A DNA stretch of 64,000 nt from Anaerofilum hominis. GTDB taxonomy: Bacteria; Bacillota; Clostridia; Oscillospirales; Ruminococcaceae. Under the pieces are notes generated by a model. The model was not told where the DNA came from, made no database searches, and saw nothing but the letters and a program-made list of their open reading frames with translations. A program made the translations under genes and the position numbers. The DNA lies in NCBI RefSeq assembly GCF_014287275.1, contig NZ_JACONZ010000005.1, positions 186,001 through 250,000 on the forward strand, given 5' to 3'. Of this stretch, positions 34,113 through 41,886 are shown piece by piece. Position 1 is the stretch's first letter, and every line of letters starts with the position of its first letter.

Positions 34113-35059
34113 ACGCGCCTCCGTTTGCCGCCCCAGGGAAAAAGAGTTCTGAAAGGCGGCCATGATTTTAGGTTTCAGCGATCAAAAAGCTTTCCGGCAC
34201 CGTGCGCGGGACCGTGCGGCGCACAGAACTGTGCGCGGCGGGGCCGGCGTTTTTTTGCTGCCCGCCGCCTGCAGCGGGCGGCTTTTCAGCCGGGAAGCTC
34301 TTCCTGCGGCCCGCGGCGGCCGAAAAAGACCTGCCGCGGCGGCGCCCGGAGGTTTTCCGCTGTGCCGCAAACAAAAAGGCGGAGGCTCACCGGGGGCCGG
34401 GGACAGGCCCCGGCCGCCTGCCGCCGCGCCGCGGGCGGAGAGAAACGTGGGGCAGCCGCAGCAGAACAGCGCCCGCTGTTTGTTTTCACCCCAATCATAA
34501 CAGAAGCGGGGCAAAAAATGAAGCCCGGCGGCAGGACCTTTTGCCGCCGATGTGATTTGGAACAAAGGGCGGCCCCTGCAAAGCAGCGGGCGGCGCGATC
34601 CCGGCGGACGCCTTTGGAGGATCGTTTGCAGGCGCTGTCCCCGGAGCCCCGCGCCGCGGCGCAGCCCCCGCTTGCCGCTGCGTCGCTGCAGAGCGCCGGC
34701 CCGGTGAAAGATCAAATACGGAAAAACGTCAAAGCCAAAATCAAAGCGTCGAGGCGGCGCGCGCAGAGCGCTGGTCCGATGAGAAATCGGACGCAGGAGA
34801 ATGACAAAGCAAAAGTGCGCCCTGACGCTGCGGAGCGCCGGCCCCGGGCCCGCGGGGAGGAACGCTCCTTTTCCCCCGGAAAAGCTTCCGGCGTGCCGCC
34901 CAACAAAAAAGCAGCCGCAGCGGCTGCTTTTTTGTTGGTTTCAAGGCCTGGACCCCCAAAGGCGCCAGGGCTGTTTTTGACGGTCCTGCGGCGGGCGCGG
35001 CGGCTGTTGACCGGCACCGCCCGCCCCGCGTGCGCACAAAACGGTCCTGCGGCCGTTTT
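34113..35059. other. Long non-coding stretch with bidirectional terminator
   Basis: About 950 bp with no credible gene. It has a degenerate duplication of about 75 bp at 34690-34845 (segments with GCGCAGAGCGC and AAAGCAAAA) and the terminator palindrome at 34900-34939. The rest is GC-rich sequence with no motif. Confidence 0.55.
34900..34939. terminator. Bidirectional terminator palindrome
   Basis: Perfect arms CCAACAAAAAAGCAGCCGC and GCGGCTGCTTTTTTGTTGG around an A. It probably ends the ferritin-like operon from the minus strand. Confidence 0.88.
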
Positions 35060-36313
35060 TCAGCCTGCCTCCCCTTTTTTGCGCCCCAGGGTGATGTTGT
35101 CCTTTTTGCGGCTGCGCAGCGCCGGGATGGGGTTGGGGCTCTCTTCAAAGCGGTAGTCCTGCCCCAGCTCGGCGATGGCGTCGCGGATGACCCGGTGGCT
35201 GGGCACCTCGCGGGAATTGGGGTTCACCGTGTCCTGATAGCGGAAGAACGGCGCGTCGTCCGGCAGGGTGTCGAGCTCGACGAAATCCTCGCGCCGCGCG
35301 GTCTGGGTCACCGTCTGTGCCAGCACCCTGCGCACATACTCCTTTTGTTCGCTGAAGTTCAGCAGCTCGGGGAAAGCGCCGTCCGGGATGACCTGCTGCC
35401 AGCTCTTTTTTTCGTATTTTTGCAGCAGCTTTGCAGCCGCGTGCAGCTGGGCGACCTCTTTTTCGAAGTTCATCTCCCACAGTTTTTTGACGCGCCGGTC
35501 GGTCTCGTCCTCAAAGCAGGAGTAGTAGAGATAGCACTCGATATATTCGTGCATCAGCAGGCTTTCCAGCCAGGTGCAGCTGGGGTCGATCAGCGCGCCG
35601 TACTGGGTGACGTGCTGTTCCTCGATCATGCCGATCTCCTGATACAGCTTGCGGCCGCGGTCGCTGCCGTAAAACGCGCCCAGGTTCATATAATAGTTCA
35701 TGGTCTGCTGCTCGGCGGCGGTGATAATGCTCACGTCCAGCTTGGTGATGGGGGCCGCCGTCTTGAAATCGCAGTACCGGCGCACGCTGTCATAGGGATG
35801 GCGGTGCTCTGAAATGGTCGGGCGGCCGGGCATGATCTCGGTATAGCGGCCCACCAGCCGCTCGGCGTGCACGCCCTGCTCCATCTCCAGCAGATCGGCA
35901 TAGCGGTAAAGGTGGTCAAAGTCCTCCAGCAGGGCCAGGTCCATCGTTTTGACCACATAGGGATCCGGGTCGCGCTGGGCGAGGATGGCGGTCAGGTCCA
36001 CCGCCAGCTGTTCATAGGCGATGGTGGTCTCCAGCTGGGTCTCGTCGATGGGCTTCAGGCAGGCCAGCTGCTTTTGCTGCTGCTGTTCCACCCGGCGGCT
36101 CAGGGCCAGCTCGCGCCGCAGGTCGTTGTCGGTGCAGTGGCGGTGGAACTGGTGGCTGAACCAGTTCGCCTCAAATTCGGTGCCGGTCATCAGGATGATG
36201 CGCACCTTGGTATAAGGGTCGGCCTCGTTTTTGTCATAGGGCTGGGGATAAAGGGTCTTCCAGTCCATCAGACCGTCTTCCACCGTCGTCGGTTTCAGTT
36301 CAAATGGATCCAT
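35060..36313 (-). CDS. Ferritin-like-fold hypothetical protein
   Basis: This 417-residue protein is mostly helical. Segments with E-x(2-3)-H or paired Glu recur at helix spacing: LETTIAYEQLAVD, LLEMEQGVHAERL, IITAAEQQTMNYYM, IGMIEEQHVTQYGALID, LLMHEYIECYLYYSCF and FEKEVAQLHAAAKLL. This is the pattern of a carboxylate-bridged diiron (ferritin-like) bundle. Long proteins of this kind occur in Clostridia without known function. The ATG at 36313 follows AGGAGG. It lies 18 bp after a 54-residue gene and is divergent from an LCP-like gene. Oxidative stress or spore-related roles are guesses. Confidence 0.7.
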   Translation of the reverse strand: MDPFELKPTTVEDGLMDWKTLYPQPYDKNEADPYTKVRIILMTGTEFEANWFSHQFHRHCTDNDLRRELALSRRVEQQQQKQLACLKPIDETQLETTIAYEQLAVDLTAILAQRDPDPYVVKTMDLALLEDFDHLYRYADLLEMEQGVHAERLVGRYTEIMPGRPTISEHRHPYDSVRRYCDFKTAAPITKLDVSIITAAEQQTMNYYMNLGAFYGSDRGRKLYQEIGMIEEQHVTQYGALIDPSCTWLESLLMHEYIECYLYYSCFEDETDRRVKKLWEMNFEKEVAQLHAAAKLLQKYEKKSWQQVIPDGAFPELLNFSEQKEYVRRVLAQTVTQTARREDFVELDTLPDDAPFFRYQDTVNPNSREVPSHRVIRDAIAELGQDYRFEESPNPIPALRSRKKDNITLGRKKGEAG

Positions 36314-36331
36314 CTGTCTGTTCCTCCTTTT

Positions 36332-36496
36332 TTAAAGGTCGTCCGCGTCCTGCACCGGCGTCTCGTCCGGGTCCTGCGGGCGGCCGGTGTAGCTGCCGCT
36401 GGGGTCGGTGCGGCTGGGCGGCATGCTGAGGATGCTCTCCAGCGTGTCCTGCCCGGGGGCCGGGTCCGGGAAGCGCCGTTCTCCTTTGCCCTCCAT
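36332..36496 (-). CDS. 54-residue hypothetical protein upstream of the ferritin-like gene
   Basis: This short gene has an excellent site, GGGGAGGTGA, seven bases before its ATG at 36496. It is hydrophilic and Pro/Asp-rich (SMPPSRTDPSGSYTGRPQDP) with no membrane segment or motif I know. The 18-bp gap to the next gene implies co-transcription. It may be a small partner of the ferritin-like protein. Confidence 0.65.
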   Translation of the reverse strand: MEGKGERRFPDPAPGQDTLESILSMPPSRTDPSGSYTGRPQDPDETPVQDADDL

Positions 36497-36524
36497 CCTT
36501 TCACCTCCCCTGCGCTGCTCTGAT

Positions 36525-36559
36525 GTATATATTTTTCTCTGGGCGGTGAGAATATATAC
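36525..36559. promoter_or_regulatory. AT-rich inverted repeat between divergent genes
   Basis: GTATATATTTTTCTC and GAGAATATATAC are inverted arms around an eight-base centre in a 79-bp divergent gap. It may be a shared operator or overlapping -10 regions. Confidence 0.5.
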
Positions 36560-36575
36560 TGAAGAGGTGAACCCA

Positions 36576-37436
36576 TTGACAAGAAAAAAAGCGTTTTGGC
36601 TCAGTTTTGCCTGCACGCTGGGTGTGCTGATCCCCATCTATGCGGCGGCGCTGTTCTTCGGCACCGCGCACCTGGGCTCTCCCGATGCCGCGGCGGCGGG
36701 CGAGGGGGTGGGCATCGCCGTGCGCCGGCCCGACGCGGGCGACTCCAAAAACCTGCTGCTGGTGGTGAGAGACGGGGAGGATGCGTCTTTCTCGCTGGTG
36801 CGGTTTGACGCGCTGCAGGGCAAGGCCTGCGTGATGCCGGTGCCGTCGGCTCTGCAGGTGGAGACAGAGGCGGGCAAGCCCTCCACCGTGGCGGAGCAGT
36901 ACGCCTATGCCGGGCCGGGGCTGGCGGCCCAGCGGCTGGCGGAACTGCTGGGCCTGCGGGTGGACCATTACTTTTCCATCACGCGGGACGGCCTGGTCGC
37001 ACTGGGGGAAAAGATGGGCAATATCTCGCTGGACCTCACCCAGCCGGAGCTGAGGGAGATCGGCGGCCTGCCCATGGGCAGCGGCAGCGGGGGCAAAACC
37101 GTGCTCTCCGCGACCAGCGCGGCGGAGCTGATCCGCGGCTCCGGCGCGGGGGAAGAGGCGCTGGCCCCGCTGCGGGCAGAGGCATACAGCGCCTTTCTGC
37201 TGGCCGGCATGGACCGGCTGAACCAGATCCTGCCGGATTTTCTGCGCGGCAACGACAGGTCCTTTTCCACCAGCATCCTGGCCACCGATATCTACGACTA
37301 TCAGCGCATTCTGGACTATCTGGCCCTGCAGCAGCCGGAGATGCGCTGGGCGGTGCTGGAGACCCAGCCCGGCCAAGACGGCGCGCTGCTGGTCACCGAG
37401 GCGGGCCGGGAGCAGGCCGCGGAGATGTTCAGCTGA
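36576..37436 (+). CDS. Degenerate LytR-CpsA-Psr (LCP)-like protein
   Basis: About 286 residues, from a TTG at 36576 with AGAGG eight bases upstream; a GTG at 36567 is an alternative. One N-terminal membrane helix (AFWLSFACTLGVLIPIYAAALFF) is shortened here as AFWLSFACTLGVLIPIYAAA. The outside domain resembles the LCP fold: NLLLVVRDGED, AYAYAGPGLAAQRLAELLGL, VDHYFSITRDGLVALGEKMG. The usual IPRDT segment with catalytic Arg and Asp is replaced by PVPSAL, so it probably cannot transfer wall polymers to peptidoglycan. Other LCP proteins attach teichoic or capsular polymers. Confidence 0.7.
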   Translation: MTRKKAFWLSFACTLGVLIPIYAAALFFGTAHLGSPDAAAAGEGVGIAVRRPDAGDSKNLLLVVRDGEDASFSLVRFDALQGKACVMPVPSALQVETEAGKPSTVAEQYAYAGPGLAAQRLAELLGLRVDHYFSITRDGLVALGEKMGNISLDLTQPELREIGGLPMGSGSGGKTVLSATSAAELIRGSGAGEEALAPLRAEAYSAFLLAGMDRLNQILPDFLRGNDRSFSTSILATDIYDYQRILDYLALQQPEMRWAVLETQPGQDGALLVTEAGREQAAEMFS

Positions 37437-37887
37437 AAAAAGAGAAAAACCGGCCCGGCCGCGCGGCGGCCTTTGCCCCGCCCGGCGGCGCAGGGGCTGC
37501 AGGTGGGGAACCGCCCCCATGGGCGGGGCGGCCTGCGCGCAGTGCGGGACCTTTGCGCCTGCCGGTTTTTGATGTCGTCCACCCGGCGATCGGGCGGCCT
37601 CTGCGCGCGGCTGGGGGCCTTTGCTGTGTTGGAAGCAAGTTTGCAGAAAAGCGGAGCGGCCTCCCCGCAGGGGTGGAACACGCACATTTGAACGCGATTT
37701 TCCCCGCGAGGGTTTTGCCCTGCCTTTCCTGCAGATCGCGATGGCCCCCGTGCGTTCAGACGTGCTCTTCCTTTTCATCGGTCTCGGCAGATAGATTCCG
37801 GCTGGGAGGGGCCGCGCGCATGCAGGCGGGCAAAAGCGGCGTGTTTCAGCACGGCTGAAAGAAGAAGCGCCTGGTGTTGGCGGGCAG

Positions 37888-37920
37888 AAAGGCGGCGCAG
37901 CTGCGCCGCTTTTTGATTTT
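37888..37920 (+). terminator. Plus-strand terminator-like hairpin
   Basis: GGCGGCGCAGCTGCGCCGC followed by TTTTTGATTTTTT, about 450 bp after the LCP-like gene. Confidence 0.7.
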
Positions 37921-38384
37921 TTGAGAGAAAAGGCCGCTGCGTCCAGGCGGCACAGAGGGCAAGAAAAGCGCCTGCACGCAGGGGGGCCGACCGGGTTTTC
38001 GGGAAAGGATTCCCGCCAGGGGCGCAGGCCCCGGCTGCACAGCGGCAAACAGAGGACGCGGGCCCCGGCCGCATGCGTGGAACGCCCGGCCGTGGGGGGA
38101 GGTGGTCTTTACCGCCGGAGAGGCCTGTTCCGGCCGCCCCGCTGCAGGCCCGGCTCAAACCGCCTGCCGCTCCCGCGGCCGCCGGCTTTCCAAAGCGGAA
38201 AAGGTTTTCCCCGCAGGCGCGTCCCCGGGCCCCTTTCCGGGACGGGGGCGCCCGCGCGGCACTTTCGGCGTTGCCGGCCGTGCCGGCGCCACAGCGCGCG
38301 CAGCACCCCTTTTCACGCTTGCCAGCGCAGGACACGCGGCGGGGGAAACGGGTGCGCGGCCGCGGCGCCGGGGCCGCGCCGTTT

Positions 38385-38441
38385 GTCGCCACACAAAAAG
38401 GGGGACGCGCCGCAAGGCGCGTCCCCCTTTTTGTGTGGCGA
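38385..38441. terminator. Long perfect palindrome terminating spoVT
   Basis: A 26-27 bp perfect stem (arms containing GTCGCCACACAAAAAGGGGG and its complement) with a GCAA loop lies a few bases after the spoVT stop. The A/T blocks inside each arm let it serve as a terminator in both directions. Confidence 0.9.
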
Positions 38442-38445
38442 CCAC

Positions 38446-38985
38446 TCACTCCTCCATCTGCCGGCCGAGGAACGCGGCTGCCACCGTCACAAGCTTGATC
38501 TCCGTCTCTCCGGGCTGCTGCGCCGCCTGCCCGTCTCCCAGCAGCGACACCGAGCCGATCACGTCGCCCTGCGCCAGGATGGGCGCGAGCACCGTGGCGG
38601 CCATGGGCGCCCCCGCAAAGGGCAGGATGGGCTCTGCGTCCACAGACGAGAGCACCCGGCGGTTTTCCATCGCCTGCTCATAGGCCGGTGAGATGCGCTG
38701 GTCGACAAACTCTTTTTTGGACGCGCCGCTCACCGTGATGACGTGGTCGCGGTCGCTCACCAGCACAGCCGCGCCGGTGGCGCGGGCAAGCACTTCCGCA
38801 TACTGCACCGCAAAGTTGGAGAGTTCCCCCAGCGGGCTGTACTTGCGGAAGATGACCTCCCCGTCGCCGCTCACATAGATCTCCAGCGGTTCCCCGACCC
38901 GGATGTGGAGCGTGCGCCTGATTTCCTTGGGAATAACCACCCGTCCCAGATCATCGATCCTGCGTACAATGCCCGTGGCTTTCAT
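38446..38985 (-). CDS. spoVT: Stage V sporulation protein T
   Basis: This 179-residue regulator has an AbrB-type swapped-hairpin DNA-binding domain (MKATGIVRRIDDLGRVVIPK, then EIRRTLHIRVGEPLEIYV) and a C-terminal GAF domain from about residue 55. Length and arrangement match SpoVT, which tunes sigma-G genes in the forespore. AbrB itself is only about 95 residues. The ATG at 38985 follows GGAGGG. A sigma-G-like promoter lies upstream. Its presence suggests a sporulating ancestor or organism. Confidence 0.95.
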   Translation of the reverse strand: MKATGIVRRIDDLGRVVIPKEIRRTLHIRVGEPLEIYVSGDGEVIFRKYSPLGELSNFAVQYAEVLARATGAAVLVSDRDHVITVSGASKKEFVDQRISPAYEQAMENRRVLSSVDAEPILPFAGAPMAATVLAPILAQGDVIGSVSLLGDGQAAQQPGETEIKLVTVAAAFLGRQMEE

Positions 38986-39054
38986 AGATTGCTTCCCTCC
39001 GTTGCTTTGTTCCGCGAAACGGAAGGCGGACCGGCTTCCTGTTTCAGCTACTCC

Positions 39055-39085
39055 TAGTATCTGCCGTGTAAGGGAATATTATACA
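39055..39085 (-). promoter_or_regulatory. Candidate sigma-G promoter of spoVT
   Basis: On the minus strand, TGTATA (39080-39085) and GATACTA (39055-39061) are 18 bp apart, close to the sigma-G pattern TGNATA-N17/18-CATNNTA. A TATAAT overlaps the upstream box, so a sigma-A promoter is also possible. Confidence 0.45.
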
Positions 39086-39186
39086 AAGCGGGAAAGAAAA
39101 ACTGCCGGCTTTCCAACCGGCGCTCCCGGCGGCCGGAGTTGTGGGATGTGTAAAAAAACAGCGTGATATTTTGTGCGCAATGCGGA

Positions 39187-39214
39187 TAGACAAATGAGAA
39201 AAAAGAGATAAAAT
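39187..39214 (+). promoter_or_regulatory. Weak promoter candidate for psuK
   Basis: TAGACA and TAAAAT are 16 bp apart in an AT-rich stretch about 60 bp before the psuK start. Confidence 0.4.
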
Positions 39215-39275
39215 ATAAGCAGAAGCTTACATGATAAGCAAAATTTAAGAAATTTTTTCAAGGGAGGAACACGCC

Positions 39276-40397
39276 ATGACCGACCGGGAACAGCAGATCA
39301 TGGAGCTGCTGCGGCAGGACCCCATGCTGCCGCAGGGCGAGATCGCAAAACGTCTGGGCATCACCCGCTCGTCGGTAGGGGTGCACCTGGCAAACCTGTC
39401 CAAAAAGGGGTATATCCTGGGCAAGGGCTATGTGCTGGCCGAACAGACAGAGCGGTATGTGGTGGGCATCGGCGCGGCCAATGTGGACCTGATGGGCCGC
39501 AGCAGGGAGCCGCTGGTCATGGAGGATTCCAACCCCGGCTTCATCAGCATGTCGGTGGGCGGGGTCACCCACAATATCTGCGAGAACGCGGCGCGCATGG
39601 GCGCTGCCGTCCGGCTGATCACCGCCATAGGGGACGACGTCTACGGGGAAAAGATCCGGCAGGAATGCGGGGCGGCGGGCATCGACACCTCCAATTTCAT
39701 GGTGGCGGAGGGGGACAGCTCGTCTACCTATCTCTCCCTGCACGACGTGAACGGCGAGATGTCGCTGGCCATGTCCGACATGCGGGTGCTGCAGAAGCTG
39801 AGCGTGGCATTTCTCCAGGGCCGGCACAAGCTGCTGCGGGGGGCAAGCGCCATCGTGATGGACGCGGGACTGCCGCAGGAGATCCTGGACTATGTGGCCG
39901 CCACCTACGGCGGCGATATCCCGGTGTTTGCCGACCCGGTAAGCACCACCTATGCCCGCAAGCTGGCGGGCAATCTGCACGGTTACCACACCCTCAAGCC
40001 CAACCGGCTGGAGACCGAGATCATCGCGGGCCGCAGCATCCGCTCGGCGGAAGAGCTGCGCTGCGCCTGCCGCGCGCTGATCGGCGGCGGCCTGTCGCGG
40101 GTGGTGGTCAGCCTGGGGCGCGAGGGATGCTTTTACCTGGACGCCGAGGGGCGGGCCCTGCGGGCCAAAGGCAGGCCGATGGACCAGGTGGTCAACGCCA
40201 CCGGGGCGGGAGACGCCTTTATGGGCGGCCTGGTCTATGCAAGCCTTACCGGCCTGTCGCCGGAAAAGACCCTCATCTTCGCTACCGCGGCCTCCCGCAT
40301 GGCGATCTCCCATCAAAACACCATCAACCCCAACATCAGCGCCGAGAACGTCTGGGCCGCCGCCGAGCGGGACGGCCTGACGGTCGAAGAGGTGTGA
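39276..40397 (+). CDS. psuK: Pseudouridine kinase with N-terminal winged helix
   Basis: This 373-residue protein joins a DNA-binding-like domain (residues 1-55, PQGEIAKRLGITRSSVGVHL) to a PfkB carbohydrate kinase (residues 60-365). The kinase has GAANVDLMG, SVGGVTHNICENAARMGA, DAGLP and the catalytic motif NATGAGDAFMGG. The HTH-PfkB form is known for PsuK-type kinases, which make pseudouridine 5'-phosphate. The ATG at 39276 follows GGGAGG. psuG follows 70 bp later, so the two form the two-step pseudouridine degradation pathway. The HTH may give self-regulation. Confidence 0.9.
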   Translation: MTDREQQIMELLRQDPMLPQGEIAKRLGITRSSVGVHLANLSKKGYILGKGYVLAEQTERYVVGIGAANVDLMGRSREPLVMEDSNPGFISMSVGGVTHNICENAARMGAAVRLITAIGDDVYGEKIRQECGAAGIDTSNFMVAEGDSSSTYLSLHDVNGEMSLAMSDMRVLQKLSVAFLQGRHKLLRGASAIVMDAGLPQEILDYVAATYGGDIPVFADPVSTTYARKLAGNLHGYHTLKPNRLETEIIAGRSIRSAEELRCACRALIGGGLSRVVVSLGREGCFYLDAEGRALRAKGRPMDQVVNATGAGDAFMGGLVYASLTGLSPEKTLIFATAASRMAISHQNTINPNISAENVWAAAERDGLTVEEV

Positions 40398-40426
40398 GCC
40401 CGGCGCAGGCAACTGTTGTTTTCCCA

Positions 40427-40439
40427 GTAAACCGTTTAC
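40427..40439. promoter_or_regulatory. Palindrome between psuK and psuG
   Basis: GTAAACCGTTTAC is a perfect odd palindrome 33 bp before psuG. It resembles half-sites of the LacI-1/LacI-2 operators (GTAAACGTTTAC) with one extra central base. A regulatory role is inferred. Confidence 0.45.
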
Positions 40440-40471
40440 ATAAATACTGTTTTTAGAAAGGAAACGTGAAG

Positions 40472-41389
40472 ATGATGAACAAGTATCTGTCTGTTTCGCC
40501 CGAAATTGAAAAGGCCCTTGCCGAGGGCAGGCCCGTGGTGGCGCTTGAGTCCACCATCCTCTCCCACGGCATGCCCTATCCCGAAAATGTGGAATTTTCC
40601 CACAAGGTGGAAGAGATCGTGCGCGGCGAGGGCGCCGTCCCCGCCACCACCGCCATCATCGGCGGCAAGCTGAAAGTGGGCCTCACCGCGGAAGAGCTGG
40701 AGATCATGTGCCGGGCAGACGGGGTGGGCAAGGTCAGCCGCCGCGACGTGGCGGTCTATCTGGCCACCGGCCGGACGGGGGCCACCACCGTGGCCACCAC
40801 CATGATGCTGGCCGAAATGGCGGGCATCCAGGTGTTTGCCACCGGCGGCATCGGCGGTGTGCACCGCGGCGCAGAGACCACCATGGACATCTCCGCCGAC
40901 CTGCAGGAGCTGGCCAACACCCGGGTGGCCGTGGTCTGTGCGGGCGCCAAGAGCCTGCTGGATATCCCCAAAACGCTGGAGTATCTGGAGACCATGGGCG
41001 TGCCGGTGCTGGGCATGGGCACTGAGGACTTCCCCGCTTTTTACTGCCGCCGCAGCGGCTGCAAGGCGGACGCCCGCATCGACACCCCGGCCGAGATGGC
41101 GGCCATCCTGCGGACAAAGTGGGATCTGGGGCTGAAAGGCGGCGTGGTCATCGGCAACCCCATCCCCGAAGAGTACGAGCTGGACTATGACGAGATGGAG
41201 GCGGTCATCAACCGCGCCCTGGACGCCGCCAAGGCCGAGGGCATCCACGGCAAGGACACCACGCCGTTTTTGCTGGCCCATATCAAGGACTACACCGACG
41301 GCGTCTCCTTTGCCTCCAACCTGCAGCTGGCTTACAACAACGCCCGCGTGGCCTCCCGCATCGCCATCGAGCTGGCAAAGCTGGGCTGA
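40472..41389 (+). CDS. psuG: Pseudouridine-5'-phosphate glycosidase
   Basis: This 305-residue enzyme splits pseudouridine 5'-phosphate to uracil and ribose 5-phosphate. It has the family segments PVVALESTILSHGMPYPEN (with the catalytic Glu), the conserved AVYLATGRTGATTVATTM and FATGGIGGVHRGAE, and CAGAKSLLDIPKTLEYLET with the catalytic Lys. Starts are possible at GTG 40466, ATG 40472 and ATG 40475; 40472 has the best distance from AAAGGA. It works with the upstream kinase. Confidence 0.96.
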   Translation: MMNKYLSVSPEIEKALAEGRPVVALESTILSHGMPYPENVEFSHKVEEIVRGEGAVPATTAIIGGKLKVGLTAEELEIMCRADGVGKVSRRDVAVYLATGRTGATTVATTMMLAEMAGIQVFATGGIGGVHRGAETTMDISADLQELANTRVAVVCAGAKSLLDIPKTLEYLETMGVPVLGMGTEDFPAFYCRRSGCKADARIDTPAEMAAILRTKWDLGLKGGVVIGNPIPEEYELDYDEMEAVINRALDAAKAEGIHGKDTTPFLLAHIKDYTDGVSFASNLQLAYNNARVASRIAIELAKLG

Positions 41390-41489
41390 AGCGGTCTGCC
41401 GCCGGCACGGCTTCCTGAAAAGTGAACACATCCCCGCCCTTCCCGCGGCCGGCCCCTGTGCCGGGCGGCGAAAGGACGGGGGAGAAGAT

Positions 41490-41523
41490 AAAAAGCGCCC
41501 TGCATAGCAGGGCGCTTTTTTTG
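41490..41523 (+). terminator. Terminator after psuG
   Basis: AAAAAGCGCCCTGC / GCAGGGCGCTTTTTTT with an ATA loop, about 100 bp after the stop. Confidence 0.92.
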
Positions 41524-41608
41524 CGCGCAAAGGGCCGGTGCACGGTGTTCAGACCGGCGGATGCGCGCAGCGGGACGCGCGCCTGCGGGACGGCGCAGAG
41601 CCCCAAAA

Positions 41609-41653
41609 GAAAAGCCTGCGGGCCCCTGTTGCGAGGGCTCCGCGGGCTTTTTC
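41609..41653 (-). terminator. Likely terminator of the TIM-barrel-like gene
   Basis: Minus-strand stem AGCCCGCGGAGCCC / GGGCCCGCAGGCT (imperfect) followed by TTTTC. It lies 230 bp after the stop codon at 41887. Confidence 0.55.
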
Positions 41654-41886
41654 AGACGGTTTTGGCGGGCAGAAAAGAAAAGACCAGGGCGCGCAGGACT
41701 GATCGCCCCGCGCGGAAAAAACCGCTCCTGCGGGGCAGGGCCTGCCGGGCCGCAGAGCGGCGGTTTGGGGCAGAACGCCCTGCGGCGCAAAGCATTTCCC
41801 GGCTGCACCCGGGGACGCGCTTTATGGCCCGCCTTTCCTGCAAAAGCAGCCTCTAAAGCGCGCTCCGGCCGCGCGGGCCGCGCGGC

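Larger units (their letters stand above)
37437..38445. other. One-kilobase non-coding stretch
   Basis: No gene is supported. It holds a plus-strand terminator-like hairpin (37888-37920), the very long palindrome after spoVT (38385-38441) and, at 37754-37790, two short matches to sequencing adapters. The rest is GC-rich sequence with shadow frames. Confidence 0.55.
41390..41886. other. Convergent intergenic region with two terminators
   Basis: About 500 bp between convergent genes. It has a plus-strand terminator after psuG and a likely minus-strand terminator. No gene was recognised. Confidence 0.6.

Noticed and set aside
32835..35156. A 773-codon plus-strand open frame across two genes and a non-coding kilobase
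   Set aside because: It is low-complexity Arg/Ala/Pro sequence without motifs, antisense to ymdB and its partner.
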